Origin: Pseudohongiella sp.
Lineage (GTDB): Bacteria; Pseudomonadota; Gammaproteobacteria; Pseudomonadales; Pseudohongiellaceae
DNA: 64,000 bases
Direction of reading: 5' to 3'
Assembly: GCF_011050365.1 (NCBI RefSeq)
Contig: NZ_DRFV01000010.1
Location: 164,317-228,316, forward strand
In this document: positions 19,959 to 29,256 of the stretch, in pieces
How positions within the stretch are numbered: position 1 is the first letter of the stretch
Layout of the letters: each line of letters begins with the position of its first letter
Notes under the pieces: model-generated
Told to the model about the DNA's origin: nothing
Seen by the model: the letters and a program-made list of their open reading frames with translations, nothing else
The model's database searches: none
Translations under genes and position numbers: made by a program

Positions 19959-21167
19959 TCACTCAATAAAACGGACACTGAAGCCGGCGCTGCTCGCGCG
20001 CAGGACGGAGCGAGTCTCCACCCTCCTGACGCGCGACTGACTGGCGCGATAGGTCTGATCACCCAGCTCGCGCAGGGCTACTGCCAGGTCAGCGGCTTCC
20101 TGAAACTGCTCGTCCTGTCCCAACTCACGGTAGGTCAATCCCAGGGCGAGATAAAAATCCGGCTCCAAACGGTTGCGCTGGATTGCCCGCTGGTAATGCT
20201 CCTGTGCTGTCTCGTAGTCCTGCTCGTTGTAGGCAATATTGCCCAGCATATAGTGGTAATAGGGATTGCGATTATTGTAGCGCTGCACGGCACGACGATA
20301 GCGGGCAGCTTCCGCCTCATTGCCTCGTATTGAGTAGAACCTGGCCAGATTGTTGACCGCCGTCGGGTAGTTTTTATCCAGCCATGCCGCTTTCATATAG
20401 CTGTATTCCGCAAGCTCGTCGTCTCCTGCGGAATTCCAGGCACTGCCCATATTGTTCCAGGCAATGGCGAGCTCAGGATCAGCGGTCAACGCGTATTGAA
20501 ACCAGTCCAGGGCCTGTTCCAGACGCTCATTGACCAGATGATCAACGGCAATATTGTTGAAGTAGAGCGCCAGTGCCTGCTGGTCGGTGATCACCTTTGC
20601 GCTTTGCTGTTGTAGTTGCACATCAGGCGTGAAGTCGACGATATACTGATTGCTGCCACCCAGACTGCCCAGCGCGTTAATATGCTCGCTCAGCACCAGC
20701 ATTTCGCCACGCCGGTCCCACTGCGGCCGCACCTGAGCTGTCTGGTATTGAGCCTGCAGCCCCTGATGCCGGGCCATGGCTATATAAAGATTAACCAGTG
20801 ACAGACAATTGGCACGACCCTGGGCGAACGTCTCGGCTGCGGTCAGGTTGGCAGCAGCATCATACTGGATATTAAGGAATTCGGGCGAGAACAACACCTC
20901 CTGCAGGCGAACCACCAGGTCCCATCCGCTCAGGTCGGCATCAATGTGCACGTCCATGTAATCCGCCATCGCCTGATCGACAACCAGCAGATCAATGGGC
21001 GGCACGGTGCCGGTGTCACCCAGCATACGCTGCTCCAGCCCGGCGTCGGGCTCAAACCCGGGATTGAGGCTGAGCAATTGGCATGCGGCCAGCGACATCA
21101 CAATGGCCACCGCCGACATGCTGCGAATCAGAGCTCGCATCAAGCTGTTTCGAACCAACGTTTGCAC
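19959..21167 (-). CDS. TPR lipoprotein with transglutaminase-like domain
   Basis: GTG start with GGGCAGG upstream; 402 residues. A lipoprotein signal ends in LAAC (Cys29), so the protein is probably anchored in the outer membrane. An N-terminal domain carries a Cys in GRANCLSLVNLYIAMARHQG, a His in VLSEHINALG and an Asp in YIVDFTPD, the order of a transglutaminase-like Cys-His-Asp triad. From about 200, at least four TPR units follow (ALDWFQYALTADPELAIAWN and so on). Proteins of this build are common in gammaproteobacteria; the substrate is unknown. Confidence 0.8.
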   Translation of the reverse strand: MQTLVRNSLMRALIRSMSAVAIVMSLAACQLLSLNPGFEPDAGLEQRMLGDTGTVPPIDLLVVDQAMADYMDVHIDADLSGWDLVVRLQEVLFSPEFLNIQYDAAANLTAAETFAQGRANCLSLVNLYIAMARHQGLQAQYQTAQVRPQWDRRGEMLVLSEHINALGSLGGSNQYIVDFTPDVQLQQQSAKVITDQQALALYFNNIAVDHLVNERLEQALDWFQYALTADPELAIAWNNMGSAWNSAGDDELAEYSYMKAAWLDKNYPTAVNNLARFYSIRGNEAEAARYRRAVQRYNNRNPYYHYMLGNIAYNEQDYETAQEHYQRAIQRNRLEPDFYLALGLTYRELGQDEQFQEAADLAVALRELGDQTYRASQSRVRRVETRSVLRASSAGFSVRFIE

Positions 21168-21292
21168 TGACCTGCCCTACCCCCGCACTATTCTGTCTTA
21201 TGGGTAACCAGACCGTAATCGGCGGCGGAATATTCCAGCCATGTGGCAGGAAGCCAGACGGATAAATGTCATCCGCCTGGCATCAGGCCGCC

Positions 21293-22957
21293 TTACATAT
21301 TGGGGTAGTTCGGGCCGCCACTGCCTTCCGGTACGACCCATTCGATGTTCTGCGCCGGATCCTTGATATCACAGGTTTTGCAATGCACACAGTTTTGCGC
21401 ATTGATCTGGAATCGCTTGCCGCCGTCTCCATCATCCAGCACCTCATAGACACCGGCCGGACAGTAACGCTGCGCAGGCTCATCGTAAACCGGCAGGTTG
21501 TGCTGTATCGGGATATCGGGGTCAACCAACTGCAAGTGGCAAGGCTGATCCTCTGCGTGATTGGTATTGGACAGAAACACCGATGACAGCTTGTCGAAGG
21601 TGATTTTGCCATCAGGTTTCGGATAATCGATCTTCGGACAGTCAGCAGCCGGTTTCAGTTGCGCGTAGTCATGCGACTTGTCGTGGAAGGTCAACGGGAA
21701 GCGACCGGCAAAAATATTGTGCTCGATAAAGCTCAGACTGCTGCCAATCCAGAAGCCAAACTTGTGGAAACCGGCACTGAAGTTACGGGTTTTGTGCAAT
21801 TCATCATACAACGCAGACGACTTCACACGGTCACCGTATTCAATCAGATCGGTACCCGGTTTTACGGCTTCCTGCTGCAATGACTCAAACAGCGACTCCG
21901 CCGCCAGCATGCCCGAACGCATCGCAGTATGGCTACCTTTAATCTTGGCAGCGTTCAGGGTGCCGGCATCACAACCGATCATCAGTCCACCCGGAAAACT
22001 CATTTTGGGCAGTGAATTCAAACCGCCTTTATTCAGCGCCCGCGCGCCGTAGCTCAGGCGTTTGCCACCTTCAATATACTGACGGATAACCGGATGCTGT
22101 TTGAATTTCTGGAATTCATCAAACGGGCTGATATGCGGATTTTTGTACCCAAGGTCAACAATCAGCCCCAGGTAAACCTGGTTGTTCTCGGCATGATACA
22201 GAAAGCCGCCACTGGAGCCGGCATAACTTGCACCGATCATTGGATAGCCAGCGGTATGCACTACCAGGCCTTCCTTATGCAATTCAGGCGGAATCTCCCA
22301 GACTTCTTTCAGGCCGATGCCGTAGTGTTGCGGATCACTGTCTTTGTCCAGCTCAAAGCGGGAAATCAGCTCCTTGCCCAGGTGACCACGGCAACCTTCT
22401 GCCAGGATGGTGTATTTGGCGTGAAACTCAAAACCGGGTTCGTAGGCGTCTTTTTTCTCGCCTTTGGCGTCCACACCCATATCACCTGTCGCCACACCCT
22501 TCACGGTGCCATCTTCGTGGTACAGAATTTCAGCGGCGGCAAAACCGGGGAAAACTTCCGCGCCCAGCTCCATTGCCTGCTCAGCCAGCCAGCGGCACAG
22601 ATTGCCCAAGGAAATAATATAATTGCCATGGTTGCGCATGGGCTTGGGCACCAGCATGTCGGGGAAGCGCACGGATTTTTCATCGCCGGGCAGATAATAA
22701 ACATCATCACCCGTTACCGCCGTGTGTAAGGGTGCACCCTTTTCTTTCCAGTCGGGAAACAGTTCGTTCAGTGCTGACGGCTCAAACACAGCACCGGACA
22801 GGATGTGCGCTCCCACTTCCGAACCTTTCTCAAGCACGCAGACGGAAATCTCTTTTTCTGCCTCCTGCGCCAGCTGTAATAGACGGCAGGCAGTCGCCAG
22901 GCCTGCTGGTCCGGCCCCAACGATTACGACATCGACTTCCATTGACTCGCGTTGCAT
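21293..22957 (-). CDS. Electron transfer flavoprotein-ubiquinone oxidoreductase
   Basis: Passes electrons from ETF (fed by acyl-CoA dehydrogenases) to ubiquinone at the inner membrane. The 554-residue protein has the FAD motif VVIVGAGPAGLATACRLLQL, the GAHILSGAVFEP segment, the hydrophobic quinone region, and a C-terminal 4Fe-4S ferredoxin-type cluster (CVHCKTCDIKDPAQNIEWV, with an earlier Cys in RYCPAGVYEV). It ends in the typical GGPNYPNM. GGGGGAAA precedes the ATG. It is the likely sink for the acyl-CoA dehydrogenase at 34804-36018. Confidence 0.96.
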   Translation of the reverse strand: MQRESMEVDVVIVGAGPAGLATACRLLQLAQEAEKEISVCVLEKGSEVGAHILSGAVFEPSALNELFPDWKEKGAPLHTAVTGDDVYYLPGDEKSVRFPDMLVPKPMRNHGNYIISLGNLCRWLAEQAMELGAEVFPGFAAAEILYHEDGTVKGVATGDMGVDAKGEKKDAYEPGFEFHAKYTILAEGCRGHLGKELISRFELDKDSDPQHYGIGLKEVWEIPPELHKEGLVVHTAGYPMIGASYAGSSGGFLYHAENNQVYLGLIVDLGYKNPHISPFDEFQKFKQHPVIRQYIEGGKRLSYGARALNKGGLNSLPKMSFPGGLMIGCDAGTLNAAKIKGSHTAMRSGMLAAESLFESLQQEAVKPGTDLIEYGDRVKSSALYDELHKTRNFSAGFHKFGFWIGSSLSFIEHNIFAGRFPLTFHDKSHDYAQLKPAADCPKIDYPKPDGKITFDKLSSVFLSNTNHAEDQPCHLQLVDPDIPIQHNLPVYDEPAQRYCPAGVYEVLDDGDGGKRFQINAQNCVHCKTCDIKDPAQNIEWVVPEGSGGPNYPNM

Positions 22958-23064
22958 AGTCTGGTTTCCCCCTCACGTGCGTTTGCGAAATGCTAGTTTG
23001 ACAACAAACCTCCACCGACGGACATCAGCAGTGGTGTGCCCGCCGCGCGGGCTCCGTATTATCC

Positions 23065-23979
23065 TCAATTCGACTCTGAATCGCAAAGGCAGGCTGACAG
23101 CGCCGAACCCAGATCAGGATATTTGAACTCAAAGCCCAGTGCTTGCAGGCGCGCAGGTTTGACATTCTGTCCATGCAGCAGCAAGCGATCACCCATTTCC
23201 CCGAACATGAGCTGCACCATTGGCGCCGGCAGAGGCAGCACGGCAGGTCTCCTCACCGCGGCCGCCAGCTCACGGGTAAACCCGCGATTATTCACCGCAT
23301 TGGGCGCCGTGACATTAAACACGCCGGACTCGGTTTCGCTGGTCAACAGGAACCGCATGGCGCTGATGACATCAGCGCGGTGCACCCAGGACATCATCTG
23401 CTCGCCATCACCGATACGTCCGCCCAGGCCCAGCTTGAACATCGGTACCAGGCGACCGAGCATACCGCCGCCGGACCCGAGCACAATACCCAGGCGCAGA
23501 ATACAGACACGGATGCCCAGAGACTCTGCTTTGCGGGCCTCCTCCTCCCAGCGCTTACACAGTTCGTGACTGAATTCATCATGCACCGGTGCCGTTTCGG
23601 TCAACGCCTCGGTGCCGTGCGCACCGTAAAACCCTACCGCCGAGGCACTGATCAGCACAGCGGGAGGTTGTTGCAAGCGCTGGCATAGCTGCACCAATGC
23701 TTTGGTGGTCTGCAAGCGGCTGCTGAGCAGCAGTCGCTTGCGCGCGCGCGTCCAGCGCTTGTCAGCAATACCGGCGCCGGCCAGATTGATGATGGCTCCG
23801 AACTGCCGATCCTGAGCAAGCTCATCCAGGCTGCGCACCAGTTCCGGACCGGTGCCCAGGATCAGGCGGGCCCGGGCATAATCACGCACCAGCACCGTCA
23901 ACTCGTGACCGGCAGTCTGTAACTCATCCAGCAGGCGCGATCCGATAAAACCGGTGCCACCAGTGATCAATATTCGCAT
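23065..23979 (-). CDS. SDR39U1-type NAD-dependent epimerase/dehydratase (YfcH family)
   Basis: A 304-residue extended SDR of the TIGR01777 family. It starts MRILITGGTGFIGSRLLDEL (NAD(P) site) and contains INLAGAGIADKRWT, SASAVGFYG (active-site Tyr), and FNVTAPNAVNNRGFTRELAA with the DUF1731 C-terminus (LPAPMVQLMFGEMGD). The family is widespread and sometimes linked to cell division, but no reaction is established. It is the next minus-strand gene upstream of the ETF-QO gene, 107 bp away. Confidence 0.88.
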   Translation of the reverse strand: MRILITGGTGFIGSRLLDELQTAGHELTVLVRDYARARLILGTGPELVRSLDELAQDRQFGAIINLAGAGIADKRWTRARKRLLLSSRLQTTKALVQLCQRLQQPPAVLISASAVGFYGAHGTEALTETAPVHDEFSHELCKRWEEEARKAESLGIRVCILRLGIVLGSGGGMLGRLVPMFKLGLGGRIGDGEQMMSWVHRADVISAMRFLLTSETESGVFNVTAPNAVNNRGFTRELAAAVRRPAVLPLPAPMVQLMFGEMGDRLLLHGQNVKPARLQALGFEFKYPDLGSALSACLCDSESN

Positions 23980-24147
23980 TTCATTAGACCTTTTGCGTCA
24001 GTATTCGGCCACAATTATGGCAATTCGCCCCCAGATCCTCACAAATTGTCACAACAGTGAGCGCCACTTTTTTGATAACATTAGATTTATTCAAAAATGA
24101 TCTGGCGATCGTATTTTTACTGCAAGAAACCAAGGACCCTTCCCATA

Positions 24148-26340
24148 ATGACCCGAAGTAGCATTATCTCGCCCATTTTCCGTGTCAGCGCCCAATTTTG
24201 TCGAGTAAGCGCAGGTTTCTTCCGCACGAGCGCCCAAGGCCTCCTGCTCATCAGCTTAACAAATACCAGCTTACTGGCAAGCGCCGACGAGATCGCCGCC
24301 ACGGGCGTGGAAGACTCAACCATTATCTACCCGGCATCTTTCTTTCAGCCCTACAACCCGGTCTCTGTTAACGACATGATCGATCGTATCCCCGGCGTCA
24401 GTATCAGTGACGGCGGTGGCGGGCGCGGCCTGGGCAGCGGCGGCGACCTGCTGATCAATGGCCAGCGTCTGGCCGGCAAGGACAATTCACCACGTGACCA
24501 GCTGCGCCGAATTGCCGCGCGCGAAGTGGACCGTATTGAAATTATCCGGGGCACTTCCAGCGAACTGGCCGTGCGTGGCTCGGGCCAGGTTGTCAATGTT
24601 GTGTTGCAGGATGCCGATACCCGCGCCAGCACATCCGTCGAAATCAGTACTGATCGTCATGCTGATGGCACCCTGCAGCCGGGCGCGAGCATTTCCCATA
24701 GCCGCCAAAGCGGCAACCTGACAGCCATCGTGAGTTTGCAGGCTGACCCCCAGTACGGTCACGAACAACGCCTGGAAACCAGTTACTCGCCCGACCTGAC
24801 TGCAACCGAGATCATGACCCAGAGCCAGGTCCGGGATCGCATGGCCTACCAGGCCAGCACCGTCCTGGGTTATCGCACGGGCCAGCATCGTATGCAGTTA
24901 AACGCCCTTTATGGCACCTCGGATCACCCCGTGGATATCTCCCGCCAATACCGCAATCCTGAATCCAGCGGTGTCATTGCCAGCATTGAACGCGAACCCA
25001 TCGATAACGTGAAAAACAATTGGGAGCTGGGCGGTGACTATGAATACGAGTTTGATGCCGGCGGCAACCTGCTGGTCCTGTTCATTGTCAATGACGAGAC
25101 CGATAACAGTGTTCGCGAACGCTTTCTGAACGATGACCCGCAGTCAGGCGCTGCCGACCGTAAATCGTTGTACATCCAGTCCAATAGCCGAACCCGCGAA
25201 AGGATCGCACAAGGCACCTACAGCTGGTCGCTGGCGCAGGATCAGGACTTGCAGCTGGGCGCCGAACGCGCCCAGACCATCCTCGACTCCAGCCTGCTTA
25301 TCGGGCGTGACTCCGATGAGGCTGCACCCTCCCCCCTATTCGGCAACCTCGCGCCGGCGCTGAACCTGTCGAACCTGGGCTCAAGTGTTGAAGAAATGCG
25401 CTATGAGGGGTTTGCCGTGCACAACTGGACTCTCAACGACCGCATGACACTGGAGAGCAGCCTGGTTTATGAAACCTCGGAAATCAGCCAGAGCGGCGCA
25501 TTGAACCAAAGCCGGGATTTCCAGTTCTGGCGACCGTCCGTGGATTACCGCTTTAACATCACCAACTCCCTGCAGTTGCGCGCAACAGTGGCGCGCCAGG
25601 TCCAGCAATTGAGCTTTGCCAATTTTACCGCAACAGCCAACACCGATGACAACGACAAAGACGCCGATGCCGGCAATCCGAATCTTGTACCTACCAAAGA
25701 AGTCCGCTACGAACTGACCATGGAGTATCGTCTACCCAACGATGCAGGCGTCGTCAGCTCCCGTTTTTTCCTGCGCGACCTGGAAGATCAGATCGGCCGC
25801 ATCAATGCCTCTGCCAATCCTGATCAGCCCGTTTCCGCTGCCGGCAACATCGGTGACGCCAAGCGATGGGGCGTCTATCTGGACGGAAGCACACGACTGG
25901 GCGCATTGGGATTGCCTGATGCTATTGTGTCGTCGAGCCTGTATCTGTTCGACTCCGAGGTTACCAACCCGATACTGGGCACCACTGAGCGCATCAACGG
26001 GCGCGGCCGCGCCCAAATGGGTTTCCGCCATGATGTTGTTGACTGGAACCTGAACTATGGCTTTGATTACAACCACCCGCTTAATGGTGGCGAGCGCAAT
26101 ATCGAAGTCAACACCATTGACAGAACCAATGGCGGTCCCAATCTGACCATGTTCGTGTCAACGGTGTTGTTTGATGACGTTACCTTCAGGCTCGAATCCA
26201 ACAATACACTGGATGAAGAGTATTGCCGCAACCGCGTGCGCTACAGTGGCTCCGCGGCATCGGGAAACATCAGCGAACTGGAAGACGCCTGCTGGGGCTA
26301 CGGTCGGAAACTGGCACTCAAAGTACGCAAGACCTTCTGA
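24148..26340 (+). CDS. TonB-dependent outer-membrane receptor
   Basis: ATG 24148 gives 730 residues. The signal region contains a three-fold RVSA/RTSA pattern (FRVSAQFCRVSAGFFRTSAQ) before the hydrophobic core. The plug domain reads VNDMIDRIPGVSISDGGGG, then LLINGQRLAGKD, ending IEIIRGTSSELAVRGSGQVV. A long 22-strand-type barrel follows and ends ALKVRKTF, a terminal Phe as in outer-membrane barrels. Substrate is unknown; no siderophore or sugar genes are adjacent. Two late cysteines (EEYCRNRVRY, LEDACWGY) may form a loop disulfide. Confidence 0.9.
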   Translation: MTRSSIISPIFRVSAQFCRVSAGFFRTSAQGLLLISLTNTSLLASADEIAATGVEDSTIIYPASFFQPYNPVSVNDMIDRIPGVSISDGGGGRGLGSGGDLLINGQRLAGKDNSPRDQLRRIAAREVDRIEIIRGTSSELAVRGSGQVVNVVLQDADTRASTSVEISTDRHADGTLQPGASISHSRQSGNLTAIVSLQADPQYGHEQRLETSYSPDLTATEIMTQSQVRDRMAYQASTVLGYRTGQHRMQLNALYGTSDHPVDISRQYRNPESSGVIASIEREPIDNVKNNWELGGDYEYEFDAGGNLLVLFIVNDETDNSVRERFLNDDPQSGAADRKSLYIQSNSRTRERIAQGTYSWSLAQDQDLQLGAERAQTILDSSLLIGRDSDEAAPSPLFGNLAPALNLSNLGSSVEEMRYEGFAVHNWTLNDRMTLESSLVYETSEISQSGALNQSRDFQFWRPSVDYRFNITNSLQLRATVARQVQQLSFANFTATANTDDNDKDADAGNPNLVPTKEVRYELTMEYRLPNDAGVVSSRFFLRDLEDQIGRINASANPDQPVSAAGNIGDAKRWGVYLDGSTRLGALGLPDAIVSSSLYLFDSEVTNPILGTTERINGRGRAQMGFRHDVVDWNLNYGFDYNHPLNGGERNIEVNTIDRTNGGPNLTMFVSTVLFDDVTFRLESNNTLDEEYCRNRVRYSGSAASGNISELEDACWGYGRKLALKVRKTF

Positions 26341-26373
26341 CACACGCCGTCAAACGGCTACGACCGGGACGAC

Positions 26374-27090
26374 CTACTCTGGCTTGCTGAAAATCATCAT
26401 ATGCTGCCAGGGCAGGAAGTCCAGAGTGTCGTCCCAATGCAGGCCGAACACACTCATTTCACGCACCACCTGCTCCTCACTCATCTTGTGTAGTGGCCTG
26501 ATCGGCACACTGTCATCTTCTGCCCGGTATTCCAGCAGGATAACGCGCCCACCCGGCTTAAGTGCATCATTGATACCATCCATCATTTCAAACGGATGGG
26601 AGAACTCATGGTAGGCATCCACCAGCAATACCACATCAACGGCGTTCTCCGGCAGCCCCGGGTCATCGATTTGCCCTAACACCGGCTCGACATTGCCGAT
26701 GCCCAGCTCGGCCTTGCGCTGCTCCAGCAGCGCCAGCATTTCCGGCTGAATGTCCGTTGCCAGCACCTTGCCATCCGGCACCAAAGGCGCCATCCGGAAA
26801 CTGAAGTAACCGGTGCCGGCACCAATATCTGCCACCACGTGATCGGGCTCCAGACCCATATTGGCGACCACCTCGTCTGGCATCTCCTCATGCGTGCGCT
26901 GTTCCCGCTCCAACCAGCCAGCGGCCTGGTGACCCATAACGCCGGAAATTTCACGACCCATGTAAAACTTGCCGGTGCCGCCCTGACTGCGCCCGGGATC
27001 AAATTCATAACCTGGATTCTCTGCTGCCTGTGAGGCGCCGGCACACATCACTGTGGCAACAATGACGGCAAGCTGTTTTAACAATTTCAT
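26374..27090 (-). CDS. Exported class I SAM-methyltransferase-like protein (second copy type)
   Basis: ATG 27090, preceded by GGTGG, gives 238 residues with a signal peptide (KLLKQLAVIVATVMCAGASQAA). The mature part starts with a Tyr/Gly-rich segment (RSQGGTGKFYMGREISGVMG). A full methyltransferase core follows: motif I VVADIGAGTGYFSFRMAPLV, the acidic loop ATDIQPEM, motif IV VDVVLLVDAYHEFSHP and motif VI LKPGGRVILLEY. It is convergent with the TonB receptor gene. The periplasmic location implied by the signal conflicts with cytoplasmic SAM. Confidence 0.82.
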   Translation of the reverse strand: MKLLKQLAVIVATVMCAGASQAAENPGYEFDPGRSQGGTGKFYMGREISGVMGHQAAGWLEREQRTHEEMPDEVVANMGLEPDHVVADIGAGTGYFSFRMAPLVPDGKVLATDIQPEMLALLEQRKAELGIGNVEPVLGQIDDPGLPENAVDVVLLVDAYHEFSHPFEMMDGINDALKPGGRVILLEYRAEDDSVPIRPLHKMSEEQVVREMSVFGLHWDDTLDFLPWQHMMIFSKPE

Positions 27091-27247
27091 GGTATCCACC
27101 TTGGGTAACGTCGGATTTACAGGCAAAAGAGTAACAGAACGGGAGCCTCTAGTGTAATTCAGACACAATGCCAGCGTCAGCCGCATCCGCGTGCCAGAGC
27201 TGTGCTAGAATCCGATCGACGTTAAATTTCGGGGGAAGCTGACACAG

Positions 27248-28432
27248 ATGAGCAACGTTCTAGAGGGTATTCGGGTACTGGATTTTGGTCGTTACATAGC
27301 CGGGCCTTTTTGCGCCAGCCTGTTAAGCGACATGGGGGCGGAAGTCATACGAATTGAAAAGGTACAGGGCAGCGAAGACCGCTTTCTGTCCCCGGTCAGT
27401 GATACCGGTGACGGCGCCCTGTTCATGCAGATGGGCCGCAACAAACTGGGCATGACTCTGAACCCGATGAAGCCCGAAGGCCGTGAGGTGGTGAAAAAGC
27501 TGGTGGCCAGCGCCGATGTTGTGGTCGCCAATCTGCCACCGGACACCCTGCACGCGATGGGTCTGGACTACGACAGCCTGAAAGCGATCAAACCCGACAT
27601 CATCCTGACCATGATCTCCGCCTTCGGCACCGGCGGCCCTTACAGTAACAGGGTCGGCTTTGATGGCCTGGGGCAGGCCATGTCCGGCGCCATGTACATG
27701 ACCGGCACCCCGGAACAACCCGTCAAATCCTATGCCCCCTTTATCGATTTTGGCACCGCCAGTCTCAGCGCTGTCGGCACCATGGCGGCTCTTTTCGAGC
27801 GCCAGAAAACCGGGAAGGGACAGGTGGTTGAAGCGTCACTGTTCAACACAGCACTGACCATGATGAACGGCACCCTGATTGAACAGGCCATGATTGAGCG
27901 CAACCGGACCGCCACCCTGAACCGCTCACAGACTTCCGGCCCCGCCGACACCTTCAAAACCCGCGATGGCTGGGTTCTGATCCAGTCTGTGGGTGGCCCT
28001 TTGTTCGCGCGCTGGGTGGAGCTGATGGGCGAGCCGGAATGGCTCGATGACCCGCGCTTCAAGGATGACATTACCCGTGGTGACAACGGCGAACTGATCA
28101 GCGAACGTCTGGCGCGCTGGTGCGCCGAACGCAGTTCTGCCGAGGTTCTGGCCGACATGGAAGCGGCGCGCATTCCTGCGGGCCCGGTAATGTCACCGCA
28201 ACAGGTGCTGGACGATCCGCATGTGGCCGCACGAGGCATGTTCAGGCACCTGGAATATCCCGGCGCCGGCAAGGCTGCCCCGGTGATGACCACGCCGTTC
28301 AGCCTGTCCGCCAACCCGACGGCAGTGAAGCATCGGGCACCTTTGCTGGGCGAACATACCGATCAGATCATGCAGGAGCTGGGATACTCAGCAGCACAAA
28401 TTGAGCAATTGCGCTCGATACGGGTTATCTGA
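27248..28432 (+). CDS. Family III CoA-transferase (CaiB/BaiF)
   Basis: Moves CoA between carboxylic acids. The 394-residue protein starts VLEGIRVLDFGRYIAGPFCA, has RNKLGMTLNPMKPEGREVV, and the catalytic Asp in SYAPFIDFGTASLSAVGTMA. The C-terminal half has IPAGPVMSPQQVLDDPHVAA. GGGGGAAG lies before the ATG. It is only moderately similar to the second CoA-transferase at 40851-42050. Substrate is not deducible. Confidence 0.9.
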   Translation: MSNVLEGIRVLDFGRYIAGPFCASLLSDMGAEVIRIEKVQGSEDRFLSPVSDTGDGALFMQMGRNKLGMTLNPMKPEGREVVKKLVASADVVVANLPPDTLHAMGLDYDSLKAIKPDIILTMISAFGTGGPYSNRVGFDGLGQAMSGAMYMTGTPEQPVKSYAPFIDFGTASLSAVGTMAALFERQKTGKGQVVEASLFNTALTMMNGTLIEQAMIERNRTATLNRSQTSGPADTFKTRDGWVLIQSVGGPLFARWVELMGEPEWLDDPRFKDDITRGDNGELISERLARWCAERSSAEVLADMEAARIPAGPVMSPQQVLDDPHVAARGMFRHLEYPGAGKAAPVMTTPFSLSANPTAVKHRAPLLGEHTDQIMQELGYSAAQIEQLRSIRVI

Positions 28433-28473
28433 CGAGGCTTTTAGCCAGGGCGCCAGCAACGGCCGCCCGGGGT

Positions 28474-29211
28474 TTACTTCATGTCAAAGCCCTGCTCGGC
28501 CAGAAAGCCCCGCATATGCGGCCGCGCTTTCTCGCTGAGCAAGGCTGCCACCTGCTCGCTCCAGCTCACACCATGACCACCCCCGGTGCGGGTGCGGTAA
28601 TATTCGCGGACACGCTCGTCATACTCTTCAATGACCGCGACATCCTGACTGTCGTCGTACACTTCTTCTTTGACGATGACGGACAGCGGCAAGCGCGGCT
28701 TCACTTCAGGATCCTGATCCGGATAACCCAGACACAACCCAAACACCGGATACACGCCTGTCGGTAATTGCAGTAAATCAGACACCTGGCGCGGATTATT
28801 ACGCAAGCCGCCGATATAACAGATACCCAGACCCGCCGCTTCGGCAGCAACCACAGTATTCTGTGCCATCAGCGCCGCGTCGACGGTAGCAATGATAAAG
28901 TGCTCGGTGTAATCACCCGAGAAAGGTTTATCGTACCTGACACAGCAGTTGCCGGCACGGCGCACATCGGCACAAAACACCAAAAATTCAGCCGCTTTTT
29001 CCACGTAAGGCTGATTGCCGGCAAAGGCAGCCAGTTGTGCCCTACTCTCCGGCTTGCTCACGCGAATCACAGTGGCGCCTTGCAGGAAGCTGGAGGTTGC
29101 CGCGCTTTGGCCGGCGCTCAGGATCTCTGCCAACAGCCCGTCAGGCAATGCCTGCTCTTTGAACTTGCGGATACTGCGGTGTGACTTCAATAACTCAATA
29201 GTGTCGTTCAT
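28474..29211 (-). CDS. NAD(P)H-dependent flavin nitroreductase, NfsA type
   Basis: A 245-residue FMN nitroreductase-fold protein. It opens IELLKSHRSIRKFKEQALPDG (FMN phosphate contact Arg residues) and has AATSSFLQGATVIRV and LGICYIGGLRNNPRQVSDLL, matching the NfsA/Frp branch. The C-terminal extension around YYRTRTGGGHGVSWSEQVAA is also typical. It likely reduces quinones or nitroaromatics. No redox-stress regulator is adjacent. Confidence 0.88.
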   Translation of the reverse strand: MNDTIELLKSHRSIRKFKEQALPDGLLAEILSAGQSAATSSFLQGATVIRVSKPESRAQLAAFAGNQPYVEKAAEFLVFCADVRRAGNCCVRYDKPFSGDYTEHFIIATVDAALMAQNTVVAAEAAGLGICYIGGLRNNPRQVSDLLQLPTGVYPVFGLCLGYPDQDPEVKPRLPLSVIVKEEVYDDSQDVAVIEEYDERVREYYRTRTGGGHGVSWSEQVAALLSEKARPHMRGFLAEQGFDMK

Positions 29212-29256
29212 AACAATCTCTGTAGCTTAAAGAAATGAAGGCAACCGGCTGGCGCA

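Noticed and set aside
22094..22729. 211-residue open frame on the plus strand
   Set aside because: Antisense to the ETF-QO gene, with no start signals.
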